This document shows positions 1-8,401 of a stretch of DNA of 29,771 nt, piece by piece. Position 1 is the first letter of the stretch, and the number at the start of each line of letters is the position of its first letter. Both the position numbers and the translations under genes were made by a program. The DNA is from UBA817 sp049889215. GTDB lineage: Bacteria > Margulisbacteria > Marinamargulisbacteria > UBA817. The stretch lies in the NCBI GenBank assembly GCA_049889215.1, contig JBMHDV010000029.1:1-29771 (forward strand), read 5' to 3'. The notes beneath the pieces are model-generated. The model was not told where the DNA came from. It searched no databases and was given only the letters and a program-made list of their open reading frames with translations.

Positions 1-1
1 C

Positions 2-2053
2 ATGTATAAAATTATTCCACTTCCAACCATATCAAAATTGCAAGGGCTACTCACAACCATCATTGATCGTCACTTTCCTAATTCGCTAACACAGGTACTC
101 AATCTAAATCCATTATTACGCAGCCCTCTTGTTGCACAACAATTGATTGAATGCTTTTTACTTAGTCAACATAACCATTGGCCAATTGATAAAATCGCAT
201 TGCATCGCATGTCATTTGATCAGCAATCATTTGAACTAATGCCGCCATCTGCCTTACGGAAATTACACGCTTTGGACCAAAGCATGCTTATGCTAGCTGA
301 CATCATCGGTCAACTAAGTTCAATGCCCAAGCTTTATTTAAAGCACAGTTCATTAAGCCGTAGAGCTAAGCCTACTGACTTGGATGATCTTAAAAAGGAA
401 TTTCCAAACGAAAAAACCTTTACGGAAAAATTCACAAAAATTATGTCTGATGCTTTGAGCACGGGTGATAATGCAACTGAAAAGTTTTTTAATGAAACCA
501 GTTGTAAAGGGCCTGTAAAGCGATGGGAATCAACCCTGGAAGTATTGGCTAAACGAGCAACCACCATTGATGATCAAATTGAATTACTGTTTCAATTAAT
601 CGATATTTCAGAAGACATTGCAAAGGACCTAAAATTCTTTGAAGACAATCCCCACCTCAATGCCTTACAAAGCCGATTAAATGAGCATTATCAGCTACCA
701 CGAAAATTTTCCAATAAAGTCAATCAGTTAACCCAATCATTACAAAACGACTTTGTTGAATTCCGTCGAATCGTTGAATCAGAACTTAATACCATAGAGG
801 ACATTACCCCCCTTTTTCTCATTTTAAAACACCCTATCCCAACGCATCTTAAAACAGTAAAGCAGGCTTCAAAAACGTCTGATTTTAATGCGGCCCTTAT
901 CGCCTGTGTTAATCAACTTGATGAGCTCCAATCAGCCATTATTAACAAACTTAAATTATTCGTCTCTACCAAAAGTGACTCACTAGATGATTTTAGTTCC
1001 AACCAACTCACTTTTGGCGAAACAACGTGTTTTGATCATGATTTAACATCCATATCTGAAGAAATCAGTTTTAACATTTTACCAATGATAAACCCAAAAA
1101 ATGCCTTGTTATTTCAACCTGTTGTTGACCTCATGATCAAATTAAAATCACTCATCATAAAAACTAAATTTGCCCAACTAAACACATTATCAAAGACACG
1201 ATTGGGGCAACAACGATTACTACCCGTTTTACTAAACCGCATACGTTCAAAAGCAGAAAAACCAAGGCACATTAAAAGCATTGATGAAGTGATACTAAAG
1301 CCTGCAGATATAAAAAATGCATATGATTTCTTACACTTGTTACCTGATTTTTTAGATACCAATGTTCGGGCCCTTCAAGATGCAAGAGATCACATCAAAG
1401 CATCGTTGGGACACTTGCTTAGAGGAATTAATTTTGAAGACCGTTTACGAAATTTTAGACAACCAAAAACCCCCTTAACTGCTGGTTTTAACCGGATGAT
1501 GAAACAACACCCTGCTCTTCATAGATCTCAGACTGTTGAAGATACCTCATTTGGTGATTCGCCAAGAAGGCCACCTCAAAGAGCACATGCTACCGATGAT
1601 CAATCTAATCCCTATGATTTATTATTAAGTTCTCTAAACAGTCTAATCCAAACCCAAGATTGGGAAATCATTTTTATGCTACCGTTAAAAACACCGTTAT
1701 TTGATCAATTTCAGGTAAAGGACTTGTTATTACTGCTTTTGGAGCAGTATTCAAACAATAAACAGGAAGCATTAAAGCGTAAACTTATCACAGCCTATCT
1801 TCTTCAAAGACATTGTCAACTTAGTGTAAAAAAAGATAAGAAAAAGAAGGGGCAAACTGAAACAAAATCAGCCTCTACCAATGCAAAGGCAGCGTTAAAA
1901 AATGATTTGGAAAAATTTTTTAAAAGATACCGCAACAGTGTCACGGGATCATCAAAGCATGAATTGGACCAATTAGTAGCCCCACTTACAGCAAAGGATA
2001 TTCTAGCGGTGTTGGGCAAAAAAACTTTACCAAAAACACTGCGTATGGATTGA
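2..2053 (+). CDS. Large hypothetical protein, start uncertain at window edge
   Basis: I do not recognise this protein. The first visible ATG is at base 2, so the real start may lie outside the window; 683 residues are visible. No signal peptide or convincing membrane segment is seen, so it is probably cytoplasmic or exported by a non-Sec route. The sequence looks mostly helical, rich in Leu, Lys, Asn and Gln. A low-complexity, Pro/Arg/Ser-rich linker lies around residues 495-540, and a Lys-rich stretch (KKDKKKKGQ) around residue 613 precedes a basic C-terminal helical part. No catalytic motif was found. It ends 31 bases before valS on the same strand and has the AT-rich codon use of most of the window, unlike valS. 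It could be a structural or host-interaction protein, but nothing in the sequence proves that. The open frame is certain; the function is unknown. Confidence 0.75.
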   Translation: MYKIIPLPTISKLQGLLTTIIDRHFPNSLTQVLNLNPLLRSPLVAQQLIECFLLSQHNHWPIDKIALHRMSFDQQSFELMPPSALRKLHALDQSMLMLADIIGQLSSMPKLYLKHSSLSRRAKPTDLDDLKKEFPNEKTFTEKFTKIMSDALSTGDNATEKFFNETSCKGPVKRWESTLEVLAKRATTIDDQIELLFQLIDISEDIAKDLKFFEDNPHLNALQSRLNEHYQLPRKFSNKVNQLTQSLQNDFVEFRRIVESELNTIEDITPLFLILKHPIPTHLKTVKQASKTSDFNAALIACVNQLDELQSAIINKLKLFVSTKSDSLDDFSSNQLTFGETTCFDHDLTSISEEISFNILPMINPKNALLFQPVVDLMIKLKSLIIKTKFAQLNTLSKTRLGQQRLLPVLLNRIRSKAEKPRHIKSIDEVILKPADIKNAYDFLHLLPDFLDTNVRALQDARDHIKASLGHLLRGINFEDRLRNFRQPKTPLTAGFNRMMKQHPALHRSQTVEDTSFGDSPRRPPQRAHATDDQSNPYDLLLSSLNSLIQTQDWEIIFMLPLKTPLFDQFQVKDLLLLLLEQYSNNKQEALKRKLITAYLLQRHCQLSVKKDKKKKGQTETKSASTNAKAALKNDLEKFFKRYRNSVTGSSKHELDQLVAPLTAKDILAVLGKKTLPKTLRMD

Positions 2054-2084
2054 AATTAATCCCCATCTGTACCACAATAATTGT

Positions 2085-4742
2085 ATGTCAACCGATGAAC
2101 GATTTTTGAAGCTATATCAACCCAACGATGTGGAGGCAAACCTTTACGAAGAATGGGAGTTGGGCGGCGATTTTTCGCCTGTTGGAACAGGGCCCGCATT
2201 TTCAATGGTCATCCCTCCCCCAAACGTGACCGGGGAACTGCACATGGGGCATGCCCTCAATGTGACCATTCAAGATGTTATGGCACGCTTTAAACGCCTT
2301 AATGGGTACCGCGTATTATGGATTCCTGGCACCGACCATGCTGGCATTGCTACCCAAAATATGGTGGATAAAACCTTGCAAGCAGAGGGTACTTCGGCCG
2401 CTAAACTGGGCCGAGATGAGTTTCTTAAAAAAGTATGGGAATGGAAAGACACCTATGGCAATCGCATTACCAAACAAATTCGGCGCTTGGGGGCCAGCGT
2501 GGATTGGCATTACGAACGGTTCACGATGGACGATGGTTGCAAGGCCGCTGTCACCAAGCATTTTATTGACCTCTACAAGCAAGGGTTGATTTATAAGGGA
2601 GAGTACATTGTTAACTGGTGCCCCAAAAATAAAACCGCACTGAGTGACATTGAAGTGGAATACAAAGAATCCAATGGCCATTTATGGCACATGAACTACC
2701 CCCTAAGTAACGACCCAAGTACGGCCATTTGCGTGGCCACCACTCGACCTGAAACCATGTTTGGGGATACCGGCGTTGCCGTCCACCCTGACGATGAGCG
2801 TTACCAACACCTGATTGGGCAAACCGTGCACTTACCGTATGTGAATCGCGACATTCCCATTGTGGCTGATCGCCATGTGGACAAGGACTTTGGGTCTGGC
2901 GCAGTAAAAGTAACCCCCGCCCATGATCCCAACGATTTTGAAATTGGGAACCGTCATGACCTGCCCCGAATTTTGGTGATGGATGAAGGTGCCATTATGA
3001 ACGAAAATGCACCAACACAGTACCAGGGCTTGGATCGCTACCAATGCCGCAAGCAATTGATTAAAGACCTTCAAGCCGATGGCTTCTTGGTTAAAACTGA
3101 AGATCACGTCCACAATGTGGGCACCAATACCCGTAGCGGTGAAGTGATTGAACCTTACTTATCCAAGCAATGGTTCATTGACATGAAACAATTAACACAG
3201 CCCGCCATTGATGCGGTTAAAAACAAGGATATTACGTTTGTGCCCAGCCGTTGGGAGAAGCTTTATTTTGAGTGGATGGAAAACATTCGCGATTGGTGCA
3301 TTTCACGCCAGATTTGGTGGGGCCATCAAATTCCGGTCTGGTATTGCCAAGCAGATAAGGGCTGCCCTGAGATTGTGAGCGAAACGGCACCCACCGTTTG
3401 CCCCCACTGTGGTGGCACGCATTTAAAACAGGATCCGGATGTTTTGGATACCTGGTTTTCGTCGGCGTTATGGCCGTTTTCAACCATGGGTTGGCCACAA
3501 GAGACCGATCTATTGGCCAACTACTACCCCACCTCACTATTGGTGACTGGCTATGATATTTTAACCTTCTGGGTATCGCGAATGATTACCATGGGCATTT
3601 TTGATATGAAAAAAATCCCGTTTAGTCATGTGTATATTCACGGCTTGGTGCGTGATATTCATGGCAAGAAAATGAGCAAGTCCGTTGGCAATGTGATTAA
3701 CCCGCTGGATATTATTGATGAACACGGTGCGGATGCCTTGCGATTCGGCTTAGCGGCACTGTGCACCAAAGGTGGCCAGGACATTAAGTTGTCCATGGAA
3801 AAGATCCAGGCCAGCCGAAACTTTACCAATAAAATTTGGAATTTTTCGCGTTTTGTGGACATGTGCTTAATGGACGCACCGGCACCAATTGACCCCATGG
3901 CCGTGCCCACACCCACCACCGACATTGATGGCTGGGTATTGGACCGCTTGAACCATACCATTCAAACCGTAACCGCCCAACTGGACGATTATAACTTTGC
4001 AGCCGCAGCTGACGAGTTGTGGGAGTTTACTTGGAACCAGTGTTGTGACTGGTATGTGGAAGGCATGAAACTTCACAAAGAGGCGTCATTACCAGTGCTT
4101 ACGTATGTGTGTTTTCAAACGTTAATTTTATTGCACCCTTTAATGCCGTTTGTAACGGAAGCGATTTGGAAGAATTTATCCAAACACCCCAAAATTAACG
4201 AAGATCATTTAATGGATACCATTCAACATGCCACCTGGCCAAGTGCGACTGGTAAAGTAAATACCGATCGCATCCAAGCATTCGATACCACATTTAACGT
4301 GATCCGCGAAATTCGACATTTAATTAAAACCACCCAAGTATCCACCAAAGAGGACCTTACCGTTCACTTGTCGCACCCCACCGAAGCCACCCAAACCATC
4401 TTAAAAAATCAAACGGATTTGATTTGCAAATTAACCAAGGTTAACCACTGCAACATTCACCCGAGCCCGATTACCATTGATGGCCCACACAGCCAATCTG
4501 TGGCATCGACCATCGATATTCAGTTATTGTTACCGGCCGTTGATGTTGATGCTGAACGTGAGCGTTTAACCAAACAGTTAACCCAGCTCCAACAACAACA
4601 TGCTACTCTGAGTAAAAAACTTAGCAACGATCAATTTATTGCCAAAGCACCTGAAGCGGTTGTGAATAAGGTTCGCCAAGAGAGTCAGGATATTCAATCC
4701 GAGATCCAGTCCATCGAGCAACAAATTGCCAAATTTGCTTAA
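2085..4742 (+). CDS. valS: Valine--tRNA ligase
   Basis: This enzyme activates valine with ATP, charges tRNA-Val and edits mischarged threonine in the cytoplasm. The 885 residues match the usual length of bacterial ValRS. The class I signature HMGH is at residues 53-56, just after PPPNVTG, and KMSKS is at 529-533. Between them lies the CP1 editing domain (TTRPETMFGDT, then HPDDERY). A zinc-ribbon-like stretch with CP-C-C spacing (CPHCGGTH) lies near residue 440. The anticodon-binding helical domain follows, and the last ~65 residues form the expected C-terminal coiled coil rich in Gln, Glu and Leu. ATG 2085 is chosen because the usual ValRS N-terminus begins there; no good Shine-Dalgarno precedes it. 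folC begins inside its 3' end, implying coupled translation. The gene is clearly more GC-rich than its left neighbour. Confidence 0.97.
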   Translation: MSTDERFLKLYQPNDVEANLYEEWELGGDFSPVGTGPAFSMVIPPPNVTGELHMGHALNVTIQDVMARFKRLNGYRVLWIPGTDHAGIATQNMVDKTLQAEGTSAAKLGRDEFLKKVWEWKDTYGNRITKQIRRLGASVDWHYERFTMDDGCKAAVTKHFIDLYKQGLIYKGEYIVNWCPKNKTALSDIEVEYKESNGHLWHMNYPLSNDPSTAICVATTRPETMFGDTGVAVHPDDERYQHLIGQTVHLPYVNRDIPIVADRHVDKDFGSGAVKVTPAHDPNDFEIGNRHDLPRILVMDEGAIMNENAPTQYQGLDRYQCRKQLIKDLQADGFLVKTEDHVHNVGTNTRSGEVIEPYLSKQWFIDMKQLTQPAIDAVKNKDITFVPSRWEKLYFEWMENIRDWCISRQIWWGHQIPVWYCQADKGCPEIVSETAPTVCPHCGGTHLKQDPDVLDTWFSSALWPFSTMGWPQETDLLANYYPTSLLVTGYDILTFWVSRMITMGIFDMKKIPFSHVYIHGLVRDIHGKKMSKSVGNVINPLDIIDEHGADALRFGLAALCTKGGQDIKLSMEKIQASRNFTNKIWNFSRFVDMCLMDAPAPIDPMAVPTPTTDIDGWVLDRLNHTIQTVTAQLDDYNFAAAADELWEFTWNQCCDWYVEGMKLHKEASLPVLTYVCFQTLILLHPLMPFVTEAIWKNLSKHPKINEDHLMDTIQHATWPSATGKVNTDRIQAFDTTFNVIREIRHLIKTTQVSTKEDLTVHLSHPTEATQTILKNQTDLICKLTKVNHCNIHPSPITIDGPHSQSVASTIDIQLLLPAVDVDAERERLTKQLTQLQQQHATLSKKLSNDQFIAKAPEAVVNKVRQESQDIQSEIQSIEQQIAKFA

Positions 4743-5910
4743 AACGCTCACCTTTGATGACACCATTTCACGCTTGCAACAGAAAGTGGCCCGGCGTGGC
4801 ATTAACTATTCGCTTGACCGGTTAAATGCGGCCCTTGCAACTCTTGGAAACCCACATTTATCGTTGCCCACAACCGTTCATATTGCAGGGACCAATGGCA
4901 AAGGGTCTGTGGCCCATTACACCACCCAGGCATTGATGAATGAAGGACAAACCGTCCTCACCTACACATCACCACATATTCAGTGCTATACCGAACGATT
5001 TATGGTGAATGGCAGCCCCATTGCCCCATCGGATTTTGTACATTTGTTTACTGCCATTGAAGCGGCTGATGCTACTGATGACCTGAGTGAGTACGAAGCA
5101 TTAACCTTGATGGCCTTTGCTTGGGCCAACCAAACCCCATGCGATGTACTGGTTCTTGAAACTGGCCTTGGGGGTCGCCTGGATGCCACCAATGTGGTGC
5201 CAAATAGCTTGGCCATCATTACCGATATTGGCTTGGATCACACCAATATTTTGGGGCCAACGATTCGTGATATTACCACCGAAAAAGCGGGTATTATTAA
5301 ACCCAACGGCACCATTGTCACTCATTTGGATCACCCAACCGATGTGCTTGAAATTATTAAAGACCATGCCAAACAAAACCAAGCCACAGTGCATTGGGCG
5401 CCACCAAAACCAGGGTTCAATGAACGTAACAAAGCATTGGCCGCAGTTGCACTGGATGAACTGATTCCAGAGCCCAGCCAACCGTTTACACATCAATTGA
5501 ATGCCATTTCACCGCCATTTGGGCGGCTATCTACCGTGGTATTTAATGATGTTATTTGCCGCGTTGATGTTGGCCATAATTTGGCTGCAGCAACAGCAAT
5601 CTTGGCAAGTAACCCACCTATTTCTGATTGGGTGATTGGCATGCAAAAACACAAGGATTACGTTGCTGTTATTCGTTATTTATTGGCCAACAACCAAAGT
5701 GTTAAGCTGTGTTCATTTGATGATAAACTCAGTGCCACTGTTGATGATTTAGCCGCGGACTTGCAGCATTTGCCATTGTGGCAGCCACAAACACCAACCA
5801 AAGAAAACACCCTCTTTTTTGGGTCGTTCTATTTTATTGACTATTTATTTAAAGGAGGCTCCCATGCCATCAACCAAAACCTTGGTGTTGTTCACCAACA
5901 ATCAACATAA
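4726..5910 (+). CDS. folC: Folylpolyglutamate/dihydrofolate synthase
   Basis: A Mur-ligase-family enzyme that adds glutamate to dihydropteroate and/or folates using ATP, in the cytoplasm. The P-loop GTNGKGS is at residues 55-61, preceded by the family pattern HIAGTNGKG. It is followed by TSPHIQCYTERF (substrate loop), LETGLGGRLDATNV and ITDIGLDHTNILG, all diagnostic for FolC. At 394 residues it is slightly short of the typical ~420, with the C-terminal domain less conserved. There is no ATG in the right place. The start is a TTG at 4726 or, equally possible, the TTG at 4735, so the gene overlaps the end of valS by 17 or 8 bases. Its last 47 bases overlap rdgB. Identity is secure; the exact start and the dual or single activity are not. 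Confidence 0.93.
   Translation: MPNLLKTLTFDDTISRLQQKVARRGINYSLDRLNAALATLGNPHLSLPTTVHIAGTNGKGSVAHYTTQALMNEGQTVLTYTSPHIQCYTERFMVNGSPIAPSDFVHLFTAIEAADATDDLSEYEALTLMAFAWANQTPCDVLVLETGLGGRLDATNVVPNSLAIITDIGLDHTNILGPTIRDITTEKAGIIKPNGTIVTHLDHPTDVLEIIKDHAKQNQATVHWAPPKPGFNERNKALAAVALDELIPEPSQPFTHQLNAISPPFGRLSTVVFNDVICRVDVGHNLAAATAILASNPPISDWVIGMQKHKDYVAVIRYLLANNQSVKLCSFDDKLSATVDDLAADLQHLPLWQPQTPTKENTLFFGSFYFIDYLFKGGSHAINQNLGVVHQQST
5851..5858 (+). promoter_or_regulatory. Strong ribosome binding site for rdgB inside folC
   Basis: AAAGGAGG lies five bases before ATG 5864. It is a near-perfect Shine-Dalgarno sequence and decides the rdgB start in favour of 5864 over an in-frame upstream start at 5819. 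It sits within the folC coding sequence, so rdgB can be initiated independently while folC is still being translated. Confidence 0.8.
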
Positions 5911-6475
5911 AGTCCACGAAATAAAAACCATGTTTGAATTGCCTTACTTGCCCATCGTATCGTATTTGGATGTCTTTAATGCCAAAATTGATGTGATTGA
6001 AAATGGCAGCACATTTGAAGAAAATGCCATCATTAAAGTTAATGCTTTACCCCCCAACCCCGACTACATTTACTTGGCCGAAGATTCTGGCATTGAAGTG
6101 GCCCATTTGGATGGCGCGCCGGGCATTTATTCTGCCCGTTATGCAGGTCCGAATGCAACCCGTGAAGACATGTGCCATAAGTTATTGGGTGAGTGTTATG
6201 GCGCGGGCAATCGTGATGCACAATATCAGGCCGTTATGGCACTTCGTTACCCAGATGAAACCATCGATACCTACACCGGCATCGTTCGCGGCTCACTTGC
6301 TCACGAAATGACTGGCGATGGTGGGTTTGGATACGACCCCATTTTTGTGCCAGAGGGCTACGATATTACATTTGCTGAAATGGATCCGGCGGATAAAAAC
6401 GTGTTATCACACCGATACCATGCGCTACAGCAAGTTAAGCAGGCGCTAATTGAAAAAGAAGTGACCGCCTGCTGA
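5864..6475 (+). CDS. rdgB: dITP/XTP pyrophosphatase (RdgB/HAM1 family)
   Basis: This housecleaning enzyme hydrolyses dITP, XTP and ITP to monophosphates and so keeps deaminated purines out of DNA and RNA. With start 5864 it has 203 residues, normal for the family. The N-terminus (FTNNQHKVHEIK) is the nucleotide-binding strand-helix. AEDSGIEV, then GAPGIYSARYAG, carry the metal and base contacts. GDGGFGYDPIF, TFAEM and SHRYHAL near the C-terminus are the other conserved blocks. The strong ribosome binding site at 5851-5858 supports the start. It overlaps folC by 47 bases and its last 30 bases overlap the 3' end of the gene on the opposite strand. Confidence 0.96.
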   Translation: MPSTKTLVLFTNNQHKVHEIKTMFELPYLPIVSYLDVFNAKIDVIENGSTFEENAIIKVNALPPNPDYIYLAEDSGIEVAHLDGAPGIYSARYAGPNATREDMCHKLLGECYGAGNRDAQYQAVMALRYPDETIDTYTGIVRGSLAHEMTGDGGFGYDPIFVPEGYDITFAEMDPADKNVLSHRYHALQQVKQALIEKEVTAC

Positions 6476-7240
6476 AATTATTGTTTCAAGGCCATCATCA
6501 GTGGTTTTAACGCCACCATAGCTTTCTTTTTCGATGTCAGAACTTACCAAACCAAACTCTATGTTCCAAAAGAAGTTGCTTCCAGACGAAAACTCCATTC
6601 CAATAAATCCTTCCAATTGGTTGGTTGTTTCTGACTTTTTGCTTGCTAAATTACCTGTAATAAGATCGCCATTTTTTTCGGAGATTTTACCGCCACCAAT
6701 ACCAACATAGACAATCGCTAAATTATCGATGCCGAGTAACGTATCCTCAATTTCATAATAACCGCGGTACCTTAAATTGTATTTGCTTTCATCACCATCT
6801 TTAAGCGCCCAACCAATGGTTTGGAATCCAACACGCCCAAATGGATGAAACTTTAAGCTGATACCAGAACCGGCACCGCTTGCCATCGCTCCGATACCAA
6901 TATTGCCACGTGTGGCTTTTTTAACACGTTTTTCTTCAACTTGCTTTGCACCATAATCAATGACATTTGACTTATCTTTTAATCCAACAAATGCATTGGT
7001 ATCAACCACAGTATTGGCACCAACACCAACATAAACAGATTCTTTGTATGTTGTTTCGCCGTTCACTTTAATGGTAAGCACATACTCGCCAGGCTCTACC
7101 AAATGATTGCTAACATCACCGGCACCAATCAATACGCCATTTAAATAAACTTTCCCATTGGCTTGATCATTCAAAACCGATAATTTCTCTGCCATTGCGG
7201 GGAATGCCATTAATGCAAATAAAATTAATAACTTCTTCAT
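6446..7240 (-). CDS. Secreted protein with PEGA-like N-terminal domain and probable outer-membrane barrel
   Basis: No family name can be given. A clear Sec signal peptide (KKLLILFALMAFPAMA, cleavage after about residue 17) directs it out of the cytoplasm. Residues ~25-80 resemble a PEGA domain: a short beta domain with NGKVYLNGVLIG and EPGEYVLTI, often found in envelope proteins. From ~115 to the end there are alternating, Gly- and aromatic-rich strands (IGIGAMASGAGSGISLKF; LAIVYVGIGGGKI; FFWNIEFGLV; ISAGGHFFF), as in a small outer-membrane beta-barrel. The end is aromatic, as barrels usually are, but the last residue is Asn. A strong AGGAGG lies ~8 bases before the ATG and overlaps the stop region of the lipoprotein gene upstream, so the two form an operon. 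It converges on rdgB with a 30-base overlap. The barrel assignment is inference. Confidence 0.75.
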   Translation of the reverse strand: MKKLLILFALMAFPAMAEKLSVLNDQANGKVYLNGVLIGAGDVSNHLVEPGEYVLTIKVNGETTYKESVYVGVGANTVVDTNAFVGLKDKSNVIDYGAKQVEEKRVKKATRGNIGIGAMASGAGSGISLKFHPFGRVGFQTIGWALKDGDESKYNLRYRGYYEIEDTLLGIDNLAIVYVGIGGGKISEKNGDLITGNLASKKSETTNQLEGFIGMEFSSGSNFFWNIEFGLVSSDIEKESYGGVKTTDDGLETIISAGGHFFFN

Positions 7241-7252
7241 AATTTAGACCTC

Positions 7253-7981
7253 CTAGTCTGTAATTGGGATCTCTTTTTTAAGATTCACTATCCGACGAAT
7301 GTGCCCTCGTTTAAAGGCGGCATTCAATGTGCCATCATAATAAAACGATACATCTAAAATCAATTTATTTGGAACAAAGCCTACAGCTGTTCCATCCAGT
7401 AGATTTGAATTCACAAAGCCGCCATCTTCAATCGTAAAATCGCCACTTGATTGATTTTTAGCTGTGTTCTCCACACTGGCTTTTGCTGTAACTTGATAAT
7501 CGTCATTATTCTCAAAAACGATGCCGATGACCTTTGTTTTACTGATTGTTGCAACGGCGTTCACCGCTACAGCACTGGCTAAGCCTGATAACTGATTGGC
7601 AATTTTTATTTTAAACTCTGGTAAGGTTTTAAGTGTAATTTTACTATCTTCAACATTTTCACTAAAAAAAACATCTGATTGATTTAAGTAGCAATCAATG
7701 TCGTGCGTATCACCAACAGTGAATGTGGTTGTAGAATCAGTATATGAATCTGATGCAAATGTCATATTGGTGCCGTTTAATTTGACACTGCTCACTTCCA
7801 CAGCATTCCCATTGGCTTCGAGTGACACTGTTATGCTATTCGTGTCGCCCCCAGCGTTAATGCGCTCGGTTTTAAACTCCATGTAAGCAGAAATATCATC
7901 TGACATAATCACACTATCTGGCGCAAGTTCCGAACACGCGCTAAATAGTAATGGTAATAATAATAATTTTACAAATCTCAT
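7253..7981 (-). CDS. Predicted lipoprotein of unknown function
   Basis: 242 residues. The N-terminus MRFVKLLLLPLLFSAC is a lipoprotein signal peptide with lipobox FSAC; Cys16 would be lipidated and Ser follows, which would allow outer-membrane sorting by the usual +2 rule. The mature part is rich in Thr, Ser, Val and Asp and looks like beta-sandwich (Ig-like) modules, for example TNSITVSLEANG and VSSVKLNGTNMTFAS. I see no enzymatic motif. It is the first gene of a two-gene operon with the downstream PEGA/barrel-like gene (12 bases between). It is transcribed from a promoter at 7988-8015 that places the predicted transcript start at or next to the ATG. It probably works with the barrel protein at the cell surface, but only the gene order suggests that. 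Confidence 0.75.
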   Translation of the reverse strand: MRFVKLLLLPLLFSACSELAPDSVIMSDDISAYMEFKTERINAGGDTNSITVSLEANGNAVEVSSVKLNGTNMTFASDSYTDSTTTFTVGDTHDIDCYLNQSDVFFSENVEDSKITLKTLPEFKIKIANQLSGLASAVAVNAVATISKTKVIGIVFENNDDYQVTAKASVENTAKNQSSGDFTIEDGGFVNSNLLDGTAVGFVPNKLILDVSFYYDGTLNAAFKRGHIRRIVNLKKEIPITD

Positions 7982-7987
7982 TGCTGC

Positions 7988-8015
7988 ATTTTAGCATGAG
8001 TTATTTATGTGTCAA
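7988..8015 (-). promoter_or_regulatory. Sigma70-type promoter of the lipoprotein operon
   Basis: On the minus strand a perfect -35 box TTGACA (8010-8015) is followed after 16 bases by TAAAAT (7988-7993). Only six bases separate the -10 box from ATG 7981, so the transcript should start at or next to the start codon. No Shine-Dalgarno is present, in agreement with a leaderless mRNA. It is back to back with the panD promoter. Confidence 0.6.
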
Positions 8016-8033
8016 ACAACTCAAATGTTGGAA

Positions 8034-8062
8034 TTGTTTGATCAATCGTAAAGCGTTATAAT
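8034..8062 (+). promoter_or_regulatory. Sigma70-type promoter of the panD operon
   Basis: TTGTTT (8034-8039), a 17-base spacer and a perfect TATAAT (8057-8062). The panD ATG is only six bases beyond the -10 box, so transcription would begin at about the A of the ATG. There is no room for a ribosome binding site. It diverges from the lipoprotein promoter within 87 bases, and a shared regulator is possible. Confidence 0.6.
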
Positions 8063-8068
8063 ATTCGC

Positions 8069-8401
8069 ATGCAAATTACTGTACTGAAATCAAAAATATC
8101 GTATGCTACCATTACCCACACGGAACTTTATTATGTTGGATCCATTACCATTGATGAAGCCATTATGGAACAAGCAAATTTGCGTGAAAATGAAAAAGTT
8201 CAAGTGGTGAACTTGAACAATGGGGAACGCCTGGACACCTACGTGATTAAAGGTGAACGTAATAGCAAGGTGATTGGATTAAATGGCCCTGCGGCTCGAA
8301 AAGGCGCGGTTGGAGATGAACTTTTTATTTTAAGTTATGCAAGCATTGATGCTAATGATCATTTGGACCCATTACTGATTGATTTGAAAGATCGCTCATG
8401 A
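8069..8401 (+). CDS. panD: Aspartate 1-decarboxylase
   Basis: A pyruvoyl enzyme that decarboxylates L-aspartate to beta-alanine, the half of pantothenate not supplied by the PanB branch. The 110-residue proenzyme contains the self-cleavage site YYVGSITID, with Gly24-Ser25 exactly where the family cleaves to form the pyruvoyl group. Lys9 in LKSKI and the GERNSKVIGLNGPAARKG segment (substrate and Tyr/Asn contacts) are conserved. The C-terminus is shorter than in many homologues but still normal. The start is fixed by homology of MQITVLKSKI and has no Shine-Dalgarno; the promoter just upstream implies a leaderless message. The stop overlaps the lysA start (ATGA). Confidence 0.95.
   Translation: MQITVLKSKISYATITHTELYYVGSITIDEAIMEQANLRENEKVQVVNLNNGERLDTYVIKGERNSKVIGLNGPAARKGAVGDELFILSYASIDANDHLDPLLIDLKDRS

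Noticed and set aside
2275..2589. A second-frame open reading frame inside valS
   Set aside because: It lies wholly within a well-supported gene, has no ribosome binding site and no recognisable domain.
5101..5496. Overlapping open frames on both strands inside folC
   Set aside because: They are by-products of the GC-richer codon use of folC; composition (many Trp, Met, His) is not that of a real protein.
5819..5863. An upstream start for rdgB adding 15 residues
   Set aside because: The family begins with the strand found at 5864, and a near-perfect Shine-Dalgarno is placed for 5864 only.
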